Shown piece by piece: positions 1-8,096 of a stretch of DNA of 38,824 nt. The position numbers were made by a program, and so were the translations under genes. Source of the DNA: RGEC01 sp044371405. Lineage in GTDB: Bacteria > Bacteroidota > Bacteroidia > NS11-12g > UBA955. Below the pieces are notes generated by a model, which was not told the DNA's origin, made no database searches, and saw nothing but the letters and a program-made list of their open reading frames with translations. The stretch spans positions 1 to 38,824 of the forward strand of contig JBILTS010000006.1 of the NCBI GenBank assembly GCA_044371405.1, written 5' to 3'. Position 1 is the stretch's first letter; the number at the start of each line of letters is the position of its first letter.

Positions 1-12
1 TGAAACAACGCT

Positions 13-657
13 ATGCTACGAACCGATATTGCAGATTTAAGAAAAGAATATACCCGTGCCATTTTAAATCCGGAAGACCTGCCTGATCATCCAATGCAGG
101 CGTTTTCCAACTGGTTTGATTTTGCCTTGCATGAGCAGGTTCACGAGCCCAACGCCATGGTGCTTTGCACAGTGAGCCGGAATCGACCCTCCTCAAGGGT
201 GGTGTTGCTGAAAGGCATGGCAGATAACGGTTTTGTTTTTTATACCAACTATAACAGCAAAAAAGGCAAGGAATTGCTTGAAAATCCTTTTGCTTGCCTC
301 AACTTTCACTGGTGGCAGCAGGAAAGACAAATAAGGATAGAAGGCAAAGTAGAGCGAATATCGGCCGAGGAAAGCGATAAATATTTTCAAAGCAGACCCC
401 GTTTGAGCCAGGCAGGGGCCATTGTTTCTCAGCAAAGCACCATTATAGCAAGCAGAGAGCCGCTGGATGAATCCATGAGTGTGTTGATGGACGATGAGGC
501 CGGGGTGCCCTTGCAGCGGCCCGTCAACTGGGGTGGATATTGTCTGATTCCGGATTACCTGGAGTTTTGGCAGGGTAGGCCCGGCAGGGTTCACGACCGC
601 ATTGCCTATGCGCTTGATGCATCGGGCAGATGGTCTAAATTTAGATTAAGTCCATAA
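13..657 (+). CDS. pdxH: Pyridoxamine 5'-phosphate oxidase
   Basis: This cytoplasmic FMN enzyme oxidises pyridoxine or pyridoxamine 5'-phosphate to pyridoxal 5'-phosphate, the last step of vitamin B6 synthesis and salvage. The 214-residue product is full family length. It shows the SSRVVLLKG and FYTNYNSKKGKEL stretches typical of the FMN-binding split barrel, the substrate-contacting FWQGRPGRVHDR segment, and the canonical end at RLSP. An in-frame TGA lies just upstream at 1-3, so the ATG at 13 is the first possible start and the gene is complete. It ends directly before a hairpin terminator shared with the convergent THX gene. Confidence 0.96.
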   Translation: MLRTDIADLRKEYTRAILNPEDLPDHPMQAFSNWFDFALHEQVHEPNAMVLCTVSRNRPSSRVVLLKGMADNGFVFYTNYNSKKGKELLENPFACLNFHWWQQERQIRIEGKVERISAEESDKYFQSRPRLSQAGAIVSQQSTIIASREPLDESMSVLMDDEAGVPLQRPVNWGGYCLIPDYLEFWQGRPGRVHDRIAYALDASGRWSKFRLSP

Positions 658-682
658 AAAAAGGCCTTATCAGGCCTTTTTG
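656..682. terminator. Bidirectional terminator between pdxH and the THX gene
   Basis: The inverted repeat AAAAAGGCCT-TATC-AGGCCTTTTT has A-runs on the left and T-runs on the right, so it can work as an intrinsic terminator in both directions. The stop codon of the minus-strand THX gene (670-672) sits inside it. Confidence 0.85.
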
Positions 683-804
683 GTTTTTTTCTTAGGTGCT
701 GCGACTACCGGAGCTACTGCGGCCTTTACCCTGTAGGGTCTGTGTTTGCCGTAAGATCCGTTATGGATTTTACCGCGTTTGGTTTTCAAGTCTCCTTTAC
801 CCAT
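670..804 (-). CDS. Small ribosomal protein THX (bTHX family)
   Basis: This is a 44-codon gene of very basic composition. The product begins MGKGDLKTKRGKI, followed by NGSYGKHRPYR, and ends in a Lys-rich tail (PKKKTKKA). The start (MGKGDxKTxRGKI) and the GxYGxxRP core are the signature of ribosomal protein THX, a small peptide that binds the 30S head and is widespread in Bacteroidota. The Ala/Val/Pro linker and Lys tail extend past the core. It lies 42 nt after fabI on the same strand. A TATTTTTG box (813-820, minus) is 8 nt upstream of the ATG, so it may also have its own promoter. The last codons and stop are built into the terminator hairpin. The identification rests on the motif; the short length is normal for the family. 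Confidence 0.85.
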   Translation of the reverse strand: MGKGDLKTKRGKIHNGSYGKHRPYRVKAAVAPVVAAPKKKTKKA

Positions 805-812
805 AATGAGTG

Positions 813-820
813 CAAAAATA
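813..820 (-). promoter_or_regulatory. Possible -7 box for the THX gene
   Basis: TATTTTTG on the minus strand matches the Bacteroidota -7 consensus TAnnTTTG and is identical to the boxes before rplM and rpsT. No TTG is present at the -33 spacing (the sequence there is TTT), so this is weaker than the others. Confidence 0.4.
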
Positions 821-846
821 AAAAACTTGAAATAATTTTAAAAAAA

Positions 847-1668
847 TCAGTTATCCGGATCTTTAAAATTATCCATCAGATCCGCTGCAATTCCTGTAAA
901 GCTGAAACCTCCATCGTGAAACAGGTTTTGCATGGTGACCATGCGGGTATAATCGCTGAACATGGATACGCAATAATCGGCGCAGCTTTTGGCATCAGCA
1001 TTGCCCAGCGGGCTCATGGTATCGGCGTAGTTAAAGAAAGCGTCGAAACCGCCAACGCCACTGCCTGCCGTAGTTTTGGTAGGGCTTTGGGAGATGGTGT
1101 TTACCCGCACTTTTTTGTGTTTGCCAAAGTGATATCCAAAGCTGCGGGCGATGCTTTCCAGCAGTGACTTGGCTTCGGCCATTTCGCTGTAATCGGGGAA
1201 TACGCGCTGTGCGGCAATGTAGGTGAGCCCTATGATGCTGCCCCACTCAGCCATGGCATCCTGTTTCCATAAGGTTTGCATCAGACGGTGAAAAGACATG
1301 GCTGAAATGTCAAGGGTCTGGTGCATATACTCATAGTTCAGTTCCGTGTATGGTATTTTTTTACGAACATTCAAACTCATGCCCACGCTGTGCAGCACGA
1401 AATCCAACCTACCCCCAAGTTTTTCCATGCTTTGGCTCACCAGGGTATCCAAATCTTCCATTTTGGTGACATCGGCATAAATGAGCGGTGCATTTAGTTT
1501 CTTTGAAAGTTCTTCGGTTTGGCCTACACGAGCGGCCACCGGTGCATTGGTTAAAACAATCTGTGCTCCCTCGGCGTGACAGCGTTCTGCTACCTGCCAG
1601 GCGATCGAATTTTCATTGAGTGCGCCGAAAATGATACCGCGCTTACCTTTTAAAATTTGATTTCCCAT
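847..1668 (-). CDS. fabI: Enoyl-[acyl-carrier-protein] reductase [NADH]
   Basis: This cytoplasmic enzyme reduces trans-2-enoyl-ACP with NADH, the last step of each fatty acid elongation cycle. The 273-residue product is a short-chain dehydrogenase of the FabI class. It has the N-terminal NADH loop GALNENSIAW (15-24), the HSVGMS stretch, and the FabI-specific catalytic set Tyr150, Tyr160 and Lys167 (Y-x6-K). An upstream in-frame ATG at 1692 would add eight residues but lies above a perfect -7 promoter box (1679-1686), so the ATG at 1668 is preferred. The THX gene follows 42 nt downstream on the same strand. As the usual single enoyl-ACP reductase it is probably essential, which is inference. 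Confidence 0.95.
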   Translation of the reverse strand: MGNQILKGKRGIIFGALNENSIAWQVAERCHAEGAQIVLTNAPVAARVGQTEELSKKLNAPLIYADVTKMEDLDTLVSQSMEKLGGRLDFVLHSVGMSLNVRKKIPYTELNYEYMHQTLDISAMSFHRLMQTLWKQDAMAEWGSIIGLTYIAAQRVFPDYSEMAEAKSLLESIARSFGYHFGKHKKVRVNTISQSPTKTTAGSGVGGFDAFFNYADTMSPLGNADAKSCADYCVSMFSDYTRMVTMQNLFHDGGFSFTGIAADLMDNFKDPDN

Positions 1669-1678
1669 AATGTTGGGC

Positions 1679-1686
1679 CAAAGGTA
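1679..1686 (-). promoter_or_regulatory. -7 promoter box of fabI
   Basis: TACCTTTG on the minus strand is a full match to TAnnTTTG and lies 10 nt before the chosen fabI ATG. No TTG is visible at -33. It supports the start at 1668 over 1692. Confidence 0.5.
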
Positions 1687-1790
1687 AAACATTTAACCGA
1701 ATTTAAGATTTAGGGGTTAATCGCTTTTCAACAATATGCAGCATTGCATTCTAAGTTGAATTGGCTTTTTATGAAAATAAAACGATGGTT

Positions 1791-1821
1791 TTGGATTTTT
1801 AAATGCGATTGCATAGTTTTA
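1791..1821 (+). promoter_or_regulatory. Promoter of the secreted Ig/PKD protein gene
   Basis: TTG (1791-1793), a 20-nt spacer, then TAGTTTTA (1814-1821) matches the Bacteroidota promoter pattern except for the last base. The box ends only 4 nt before the ATG at 1826, so the transcript would be leaderless or nearly so. Confidence 0.5.
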
Positions 1822-1825
1822 CATA

Positions 1826-4540
1826 ATGAAGCAGAAATGTGCCCTGTTTTTGGTGTTCATGGCAAGCATTGCCGTCAATGCACAATTTCAATCCCCGAGC
1901 GGCCCTGTCATCGTTTCCAATCTGGTTGAAAACAAGCCATTTGAAAATACCCGCCGCAGTGTTGCCAAACCAACTTCCTGTAATACAGATACATCTTATT
2001 TTGTTCAATATGGCAATAAGGGCTATCGGTTTGTTACCTTGAGAAGCGGAAGTAGTTTAGGGCAGTTTTATGGTGCTCCTCAGGACCTGACAATTTCCGG
2101 TTTTCGATTATTTGCGGTTGCCAATTCGGTAACACCTGCAAGACCAGTTTTTATAAAGCTGCGTTGTCATTTGTATAAGGCAGGATCAGATTCATTGCCC
2201 ACAGGACTTCCCTTGGCCAGCGACACCGTTACGGTAGATACCATCATGCGTTCAAGCGTTTTATTGACAGATGTGCAGTTTGACGCGAAATTTAAAAATC
2301 CCGTAACCCTCAATTACAATTACATACTGGTGGTTGACTGTGATAGTACTACTGTCACTGCAAGTCTGATAACCAATGACTGGACCCAAGGTGACGGCCG
2401 CAAGAGAAATCTGGGGTGCGGCAGTGTGAGCGGTAAGTGGTACAGAAATCTCCAGTTAAATATTAGCGGTGTAACCTTTGATGCGGATGCCCAGTTGTTA
2501 CCGTTTGTTAAATATAATTTCGGTACGGATTTCACCATTACCAATAATTGTTATGCAAGCCTGGACACTGTAAGGTTTCAGAATCAGCAAAAATTTAATG
2601 TGAGCGGACATCCCTACTACAATTACTATCAGTATTACAATTTACCTCAATTTTCACATCGCTGGTCTTACGACGGAAGTTTTGGCAGTACTTACAGTGT
2701 AGATGGTAAATACAAACCACTCACCAAAAAGAATTTTAATGTACAGCTGATTTCAACGGTATATCAGTATAGGACTGGAACTTGCAATGATACGGTGGTA
2801 AAAATGGTGTATTTCAAGCCGGCCAGCCCTGCACTGAAGAGGTCTGCTAATGTCTGCCGGGGTGATACAACCAGTATTGATGTATATTCAGATGCGGGTG
2901 TTACCATTAAATGGTTTCGGAAACTTGGTGACACGGCATTCTTTACCGGCAGCAGTTATCCTGTTATCAATGCTCAGAAAAATGATTCATTCTGGGTGCG
3001 TGCAGAAAATGGGCCCTGCAATTCAGGTTATGTTAAAATCAATATGACCGTGAATGATTATCCCAAAGACCCGGTTGTTAAGGACGCCTATGTTTGTTTG
3101 GGTGCAGCTGCCAACCTGCAGGCAACTACCAATTTGGGGCAGATTGATTGGTTTACAGATGCTAAAGGTGGTAAAAGCCTACAGACAGGAACTGTGTTTC
3201 AGACAGCCGCCTTGTTTGCCGACACCACATTCTACGTGCAGGCAGATAATAAAGGTTGCCTAAATAAAGGAGGACGGGTGAAAGTAACGGCTTTTGTAAG
3301 TAACAACTACGCCCCTCAGAAACCCACGGTGGTTGCAGATACCTTTGCATGCTACAGTCCGGGAAAATCCTATACACTGAGTGCTACGGGCAATGATACC
3401 ATTCGCTGGTATAGTCAGCCGGCAGGTGGCACACCCATCGCAATAGGCAAAGACTATACGTTTGTTCCCACCGGCAGAGGTACCAACGATTATTTTGTGG
3501 AGGTTTGGAACGGTACATGTGCCAGCAGCCGCGAGCACAGCACTTTGCATGTGTATCAGCCCCCGGCCATTTCAGGTAAATCAAATCCTACTGTGTGTGC
3601 AGGAGATTCGGTTTCGTTTGCCATCAGCATCCCCTGGGGAAGTTTGAAATGGTATGAGAAAGCAGATTTGCTTAATCCATTGTATGTGGGCACGAAGCCA
3701 GTTTTTCAGAATCTAAAGGCAAACACCACATACTACCTCAAGGCATTGGAAGAAGAGTGTGAGGCCGCCGGTTTTGATAGTGTGAAAGTGACTGTGAATG
3801 TTCCACCTGTGCCTTCACTGGTGAAGTCAGATCCGGTTTGTTCAAAAGGTGCCGGATTGTTTCAGGTGAATGTTACCGGGGGCAATGTGTGGTGGTACTA
3901 TGAGGATACTTCGTCTGTTTCATTTTTTAAAGGCAGCCAAATTGTAACCGGTCCGTTGTTATCGCCCATGACCTACTATTATGCTACTGAGAAAAACGGA
4001 TGTTACAGTGCCCGCAAACCCATAACAGTAAATATTAAACCACGCCCAACTGCGGGATTTACCTGGCTGCTTCGCTGGCAAAGAACCCTGGTTTGCACAC
4101 CCATAACCACTGCAGGTATTACTTTCGAATGGAACTGGGGCGATGGAAGCAAAACCACCGGGTTACCGGGAACGCATCAATATGCCGCAGAAGGTAATTA
4201 TACCGTGAAACTCGTGGTTACCGGCAACAGCAATGGCTGTAAGGATACTGCGGATATACCTGTGCTGATCAGCCATGTGGGAACCAACAAATCGTTGAAG
4301 GGAAGCGTAAATGCTTATCCGGTGCCTGTTAAGGCCGGAGCAGACTGGTTTGTATCGGTGCCGGCAGGCAAGCAATACAATTATGTTGTTTATTCGTTAT
4401 CGGGGGCTGTTTGCTTTGGCGGACAAACCTCGGATGGGCACATTCAAATACCGGCATCTGTGGCAGCAGGCAGCTATTTTGTGAAGTTGCAATCCGGTCA
4501 GGAATCATTCACTGCCAGAATGATGGTTACCGAACCCTGA
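1826..4540 (+). CDS. Secreted multidomain Ig-like/PKD protein with T9SS sorting domain
   Basis: The 904-residue product has a signal peptide (about 1-19, ending VNAQ). Residues about 20-230 form an unrecognised N-terminal beta-rich region. After it come several Ig-like modules of about 80 residues, of the kind found near CHU_C domains, recognisable by recurring 'vCxGdsvsf...ixWYe...T.YYv...ngC' patterns. A PKD domain follows near residues 765-810 (FEWNWGDGS and a YTVKLVV strand). The last 75 residues (about 830-904, with AYPVPVKAG and GSYFVKL) look like a type A T9SS C-terminal sorting domain. Export by T9SS to the cell surface or medium is therefore likely; an adhesive or structural role is inference. 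No enzyme motif was seen. A GT39-type glycosyltransferase gene follows after 16 nt. Confidence 0.85.
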   Translation: MKQKCALFLVFMASIAVNAQFQSPSGPVIVSNLVENKPFENTRRSVAKPTSCNTDTSYFVQYGNKGYRFVTLRSGSSLGQFYGAPQDLTISGFRLFAVANSVTPARPVFIKLRCHLYKAGSDSLPTGLPLASDTVTVDTIMRSSVLLTDVQFDAKFKNPVTLNYNYILVVDCDSTTVTASLITNDWTQGDGRKRNLGCGSVSGKWYRNLQLNISGVTFDADAQLLPFVKYNFGTDFTITNNCYASLDTVRFQNQQKFNVSGHPYYNYYQYYNLPQFSHRWSYDGSFGSTYSVDGKYKPLTKKNFNVQLISTVYQYRTGTCNDTVVKMVYFKPASPALKRSANVCRGDTTSIDVYSDAGVTIKWFRKLGDTAFFTGSSYPVINAQKNDSFWVRAENGPCNSGYVKINMTVNDYPKDPVVKDAYVCLGAAANLQATTNLGQIDWFTDAKGGKSLQTGTVFQTAALFADTTFYVQADNKGCLNKGGRVKVTAFVSNNYAPQKPTVVADTFACYSPGKSYTLSATGNDTIRWYSQPAGGTPIAIGKDYTFVPTGRGTNDYFVEVWNGTCASSREHSTLHVYQPPAISGKSNPTVCAGDSVSFAISIPWGSLKWYEKADLLNPLYVGTKPVFQNLKANTTYYLKALEEECEAAGFDSVKVTVNVPPVPSLVKSDPVCSKGAGLFQVNVTGGNVWWYYEDTSSVSFFKGSQIVTGPLLSPMTYYYATEKNGCYSARKPITVNIKPRPTAGFTWLLRWQRTLVCTPITTAGITFEWNWGDGSKTTGLPGTHQYAAEGNYTVKLVVTGNSNGCKDTADIPVLISHVGTNKSLKGSVNAYPVPVKAGADWFVSVPAGKQYNYVVYSLSGAVCFGGQTSDGHIQIPASVAAGSYFVKLQSGQESFTARMMVTEP

Positions 4541-4556
4541 TCACCGTAAGTGGAGG

Positions 4557-6011
4557 ATGTTGCTTAAAAAGCCAGATGCAGGGCATATAACAGCGCAGAT
4601 ATCTGCCGTTTTATTACTTTTATTTGCTTTCTGGGTGTTGTGTTATCGGCTGGATGCATTGCCTATGCAATTGTGGGATGAGAGCCGACAGGCCAACAAT
4701 GCGCTGGAAATGCTTAATTCCGGGAACTTGCTTTACACCACTTATGATGGGGTGCCCGATTTTTGGAATACCAAGCCCCATTTGCTCATTATTTTTCAGT
4801 GGTTATGCATGAAATTTCTGGGGCCGGGACTACTGGCCCTGCGTATGCCGTCTGCCATAGCCGGATGTTTAATTATAGTGGCGGGTTTTTCTTTTTTGTA
4901 CAAAAGATATGGCTACACACCTGCTGCTGCCTGGATTGCTGTAATGCTGGGTTGTGGCGGATTTAACAGCTATCATGTGGTTAGATCCGGCGACTACGAT
5001 GCATTACTGACCCTTTTTATTTTTTTGGCTACCCTGTCATGGTTGGGGTATTTGGAAAATCCCAGCCGTAAAAAATCGTTGGCAATCATGGCCCTATGTT
5101 TCACGGCAGCCCTGCTTACCAAGGGCATTGCTGCTGCCATGTGGCTGCCCGTTTGGTTTGCCATGGGTGTTGCCATAAAACCGCGTATTATCCCTGATTA
5201 TAAGCGAACAGCCGTATTATTGTTGATTCCAGTCGCTGGAGTTTTATGCTACTATGGTTTTCATGAGTGGCTGACTCCCGGGTATTTGCATGCTGTGGCC
5301 GAAAATGAGTTTTTTGGGCGGTACCTCCGGCCAAATGAAGGTCATAATACCGGCTGGTTTTATTATGCCGATGTGCTGTGGAGTCAGTATTTCATGGGTT
5401 TTATCATCCTGATGGCAATTGCTGCATTCATTGTAAAAAAAGACGCAAGTAAACAGGCCTATTTCAGAATTTTGACCGGCACACTGGTTTTTCTGATCAT
5501 CATCAGTTTTTCGGCTACCCGCATCTATTGGTATGCGGCTCCCTTGATTCCACTCATGGCTATTCTGGTAATTCTGCCAATGACCGAGCACAATAATCCA
5601 ATGTTTCAGTGGAACTGGTCGCTGTTTATAATTGCTATCATGGTGTTGGGCTATTACCAAAATTACAGGCACAATACCTATTCTGAAGGGGTCAGTGCGT
5701 CTAAGGTATTGCTTGATGCGGAAAAATCGGGGAAACTGCCTTTTGAGGCAACATGGCATGTGGGAGCGTATCATCCCATAGAAAAATACTATTCATCAAT
5801 TTTGAAAAGAAAAGGCCTGAATTTGAATATCAGCACAAGTTATGACTATGATGTTCACGACACGGTTGTTGTGAGTAATATGGCCCATCTTGATACATTA
5901 AACAGGCATTATTTTTTGAGGCAGCATCGATATCCAACAGATGAAATGCCGATATGGGTAATGGTAGTGGATAGCGCAAGAATCCATTATAGCTCAAATT
6001 CCCGGGAGTGA
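4557..6011 (+). CDS. GT39/ArnT-like membrane glycosyltransferase
   Basis: This 484-residue integral membrane protein has about ten hydrophobic segments and belongs to the GT-C fold PMT/ArnT superfamily, which transfers sugars from polyprenyl-phosphate carriers to proteins or lipids on the outer face of the inner membrane. The acidic LWDESRQ motif in the first periplasmic loop (Asp41-Glu42) and the following TKPHL and RSGDYDALL segments are the family signatures. The acceptor cannot be told from sequence. The start ATG is directly preceded by GGAGG, and the gene lies 16 nt after the secreted Ig/PKD gene, so the two are probably cotranscribed. A link such as glycosylation of surface proteins is only a suggestion. 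Its 3' end overlaps the convergent neighbour by 25 bp. Confidence 0.85.
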   Translation: MLLKKPDAGHITAQISAVLLLLFAFWVLCYRLDALPMQLWDESRQANNALEMLNSGNLLYTTYDGVPDFWNTKPHLLIIFQWLCMKFLGPGLLALRMPSAIAGCLIIVAGFSFLYKRYGYTPAAAWIAVMLGCGGFNSYHVVRSGDYDALLTLFIFLATLSWLGYLENPSRKKSLAIMALCFTAALLTKGIAAAMWLPVWFAMGVAIKPRIIPDYKRTAVLLLIPVAGVLCYYGFHEWLTPGYLHAVAENEFFGRYLRPNEGHNTGWFYYADVLWSQYFMGFIILMAIAAFIVKKDASKQAYFRILTGTLVFLIIISFSATRIYWYAAPLIPLMAILVILPMTEHNNPMFQWNWSLFIIAIMVLGYYQNYRHNTYSEGVSASKVLLDAEKSGKLPFEATWHVGAYHPIEKYYSSILKRKGLNLNISTSYDYDVHDTVVVSNMAHLDTLNRHYFLRQHRYPTDEMPIWVMVVDSARIHYSSNSRE

Positions 6012-6826
6012 ATGATGTTGATGTTGTCATCCAGCACCAAAATCTGGTATTTTCCTTTACTTAAACCGGAGACAGGAAAGGAAATGGGCATCACTTGCTT
6101 GCCTGGGTGTTGCGCTTTGTTTTCCAGCAGGGTTCGAATGATCATTCCATTGGTGTTTTTTACGATAATGGTGACAGCAGTGGCGGCTGATAATGTGTAA
6201 TCAATTTTTCCGGAGAGGGTGGATGCTTTGTCTGAAAACACCATGCCGGGCACCTGTTTGTAGCTGATGTAATACCAGGGCAGGTTGATTCCGGCCAGTT
6301 CGGCGGTTACCCTTCTTAATGCCTCGTTCTCCTGTCGGTCGCCTTCATGGACACTACTTAGATTGTGTTTGTCTGATAGTACCCAAATGGCATTCTGCAC
6401 AGCTAAACTTGAAAAGTTGTTTTTACTGATAAACTGAGCGAGTTTTACCAGCGCAGCCGATGCCATGGTTCCCACCTTGAATGAATGGCCTTTGGCAGGT
6501 GAGTGATCTTTTTTCTGGCAGCAAAACGCATAAAGTTTCCCCAAAAATGTTTGTCCGGCAGCCAGTGTAATGGTTTGTTCTTTCACAATCAGCATATCCT
6601 GATCTGAAATGGTGTCTGCCTCAAGACGTCTGCCGGGTTCCACCTCAATGGTAACAGGGCTGTTGGAGGTATTCTTCACCTTCATTTCGATGCAGTATTC
6701 CTGGTGCCCTCCTGTGGATCGGAAAAGTGCTTTGATTTTACCGGTTTCAATAAGATTCTGTATGGATTCGGCAGAGAGGGGAGTTGAGGCGCACAACAAA
6801 AGCGATAGATAAACGAAAATTTTCAT
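5987..6826 (-). CDS. Secreted protein of unknown function with FlgD/T9SS-like C-terminal strand domain
   Basis: The product is 279 residues counted from the ATG at 6826, chosen because it opens directly with a signal peptide (MKIFVYLSLLLCASTPLSA). The upstream in-frame ATG at 6883 would bury that signal behind 19 polar residues. The body (about 20-200) has a beta-sandwich-like first half with two adjacent cysteines (CCQKK) and a helical segment (AQFISKNN...VQNAIWVLSD). The last 75 residues resemble FlgD-type or T9SS-type C-terminal Ig folds: alternating hydrophobic strands, a GKYQILVLDD motif and a final short strand. I do not recognise the family of the main domain. The gene has no close neighbour on its strand, and its 3' end overlaps the GT39 gene. 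Confidence 0.7.
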   Translation of the reverse strand: MKIFVYLSLLLCASTPLSAESIQNLIETGKIKALFRSTGGHQEYCIEMKVKNTSNSPVTIEVEPGRRLEADTISDQDMLIVKEQTITLAAGQTFLGKLYAFCCQKKDHSPAKGHSFKVGTMASAALVKLAQFISKNNFSSLAVQNAIWVLSDKHNLSSVHEGDRQENEALRRVTAELAGINLPWYYISYKQVPGMVFSDKASTLSGKIDYTLSAATAVTIIVKNTNGMIIRTLLENKAQHPGKQVMPISFPVSGLSKGKYQILVLDDNINIIHSREFEL

Positions 6827-6876
6827 AATGGTTTTTTTTGGTAACGAGGCCTGGCTTCCATTTATTGTGTAGTGCA

Positions 6877-6909
6877 TTTGCATTAGGCCTTCTGAATGTT
6901 GTAACTTTG
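6877..6909 (+). promoter_or_regulatory. Promoter of trhO
   Basis: TTTG (6877-6880), 21 nt, then TAACTTTG (6902-6909) is a full Bacteroidota -33/-7 pair. Transcription would begin after the upstream in-frame TTG at 6912, which fixes the trhO start at the ATG at 6936. Confidence 0.65.
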
Positions 6910-6935
6910 CTTTGCTATATCAATCTTCCCCGACC

Positions 6936-7952
6936 ATGTTATTGCACAACAGAGTGAACCGGGAGGAGCTCAAGGCGCGTATGCTGGCCGATACCAGGCC
7001 CTACACCACCATCTCCTTCTATCGTTATTATCCCATTGAAAATCCTTCAGTTTTCAGGGATTCTTTTTATGTCTCCCTAAAAGAGATAGAAGTGGTGGGA
7101 CGCATTTATATCGCTAATGAGGGTATCAATGCTCAGATTGCAATCCCTTCAGTGCGTTTTTCTGAGTTTAAAGCGGTGTTGAGCTCAATTGACTTTTTAA
7201 AAGACATCAGGATAAATACTGCTATTGAGGAGTCTCAGCTCGGGTTTTACAAGCTGGATGTGAAGTTAAGATCCAAAATCGTAGCAGATGGTATTGAAGA
7301 TCCGTCATTTAATCCATCAAACACAGGTAATTATCTGGGAGCTGAGGCATGGAACGATATGATGGCTGATCCGGATACCGTTGTGATAGATATGCGCAAT
7401 CACTACGAGAGTGAGGTGGGCAGGTTTGAAAACGCCAGATGTCCGCAGTCTGATACTTTTAGGGATGAATTGCAAGGGGTGATTGATGAATTTGAAAATG
7501 AGAAGGGCAAGCGGATATTGATGTATTGCACCGGAGGCATTCGCTGTGAAAAGGCCAGTGCCTGGATGAAGCACAATGGATTTAATGAGGTTTATCATCT
7601 GGAGGGAGGAATAATTAATTACGTGAATCAGGTAAAGGAAAAGCAGCTGGAGAATAAATTCCAAGGGGTAAATTTTGTTTTTGATCAGCGATTGCATGAG
7701 CGGGTAAGTGAAGATATCATTGCGGTTTGCCACCAATGCGGTGAGCCGGCAGATACCCATGTTAACTGCGCCAACACGGGTTGTCATATCCTGTTTATCC
7801 AGTGCAGCAGGTGTGCCCAACAATGGGAGGGCTGCTGCAGCGATGTATGTCAGTCGGTCATTAAATTGCCCATGCAGGAGCAAATTGCCTGGCGAAAAAA
7901 TAGGCCCAAGCCGGCAATTTTTTCTAAGGGTAGATTTCATACACCACAATAA
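6936..7952 (+). CDS. trhO: tRNA uridine(34) hydroxylase / rhodanese-related protein
   Basis: The TrhO (YceA, UPF0176) family makes 5-hydroxyuridine at the wobble position 34 of tRNAs. The 338-residue product has the N-terminal acylphosphatase-like part (ending near YKLDVKLRSKIV), a central rhodanese domain with active-site loop CTGGIRCEK (Cys198 catalytic, Cys204 second), and the Cys-rich C-terminal domain (CHQCGEP, CANTGC, CSRCAQQWEGCCSDVC) typical of the longer members. An in-frame TTG at 6912 is excluded by the promoter position. It stands alone, with a weak imperfect hairpin 3-30 nt past its end. The family assignment is firm; the exact reaction in this species is inferred from the family. 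Confidence 0.92.
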   Translation: MLLHNRVNREELKARMLADTRPYTTISFYRYYPIENPSVFRDSFYVSLKEIEVVGRIYIANEGINAQIAIPSVRFSEFKAVLSSIDFLKDIRINTAIEESQLGFYKLDVKLRSKIVADGIEDPSFNPSNTGNYLGAEAWNDMMADPDTVVIDMRNHYESEVGRFENARCPQSDTFRDELQGVIDEFENEKGKRILMYCTGGIRCEKASAWMKHNGFNEVYHLEGGIINYVNQVKEKQLENKFQGVNFVFDQRLHERVSEDIIAVCHQCGEPADTHVNCANTGCHILFIQCSRCAQQWEGCCSDVCQSVIKLPMQEQIAWRKNRPKPAIFSKGRFHTPQ

Positions 7953-8096
7953 AAATGCAATTAAAACGTTTGTTTTATTGCACAAAATTGACAATGTGGA
8001 CAAAGATTACAGGACATATGATCCTAACAAACCTTGCAGTGAAAGTATATTCGCAGCCGAATATTGGGCACACATTTTGACTTTGAGTTAGAGAAA

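Noticed and set aside
742..1167. Open reading frame antisense to the end of fabI
   Set aside because: It lies opposite fabI and the THX gene, both with clear family matches, and has no recognisable protein features.
7957..7981. Hairpin GCAATTAAAAC/GTTTTATTGC after trhO as an intrinsic terminator
   Set aside because: The stem is AT-rich, has a bulge and is not followed by a T-run, so it is too weak to call.
8046..8053. TATATTCG before the DUF4468-like gene as a promoter
   Set aside because: It differs from the consensus, no TTG lies at the right spacing, and an alternative TGACTTTG nearby is equally weak.
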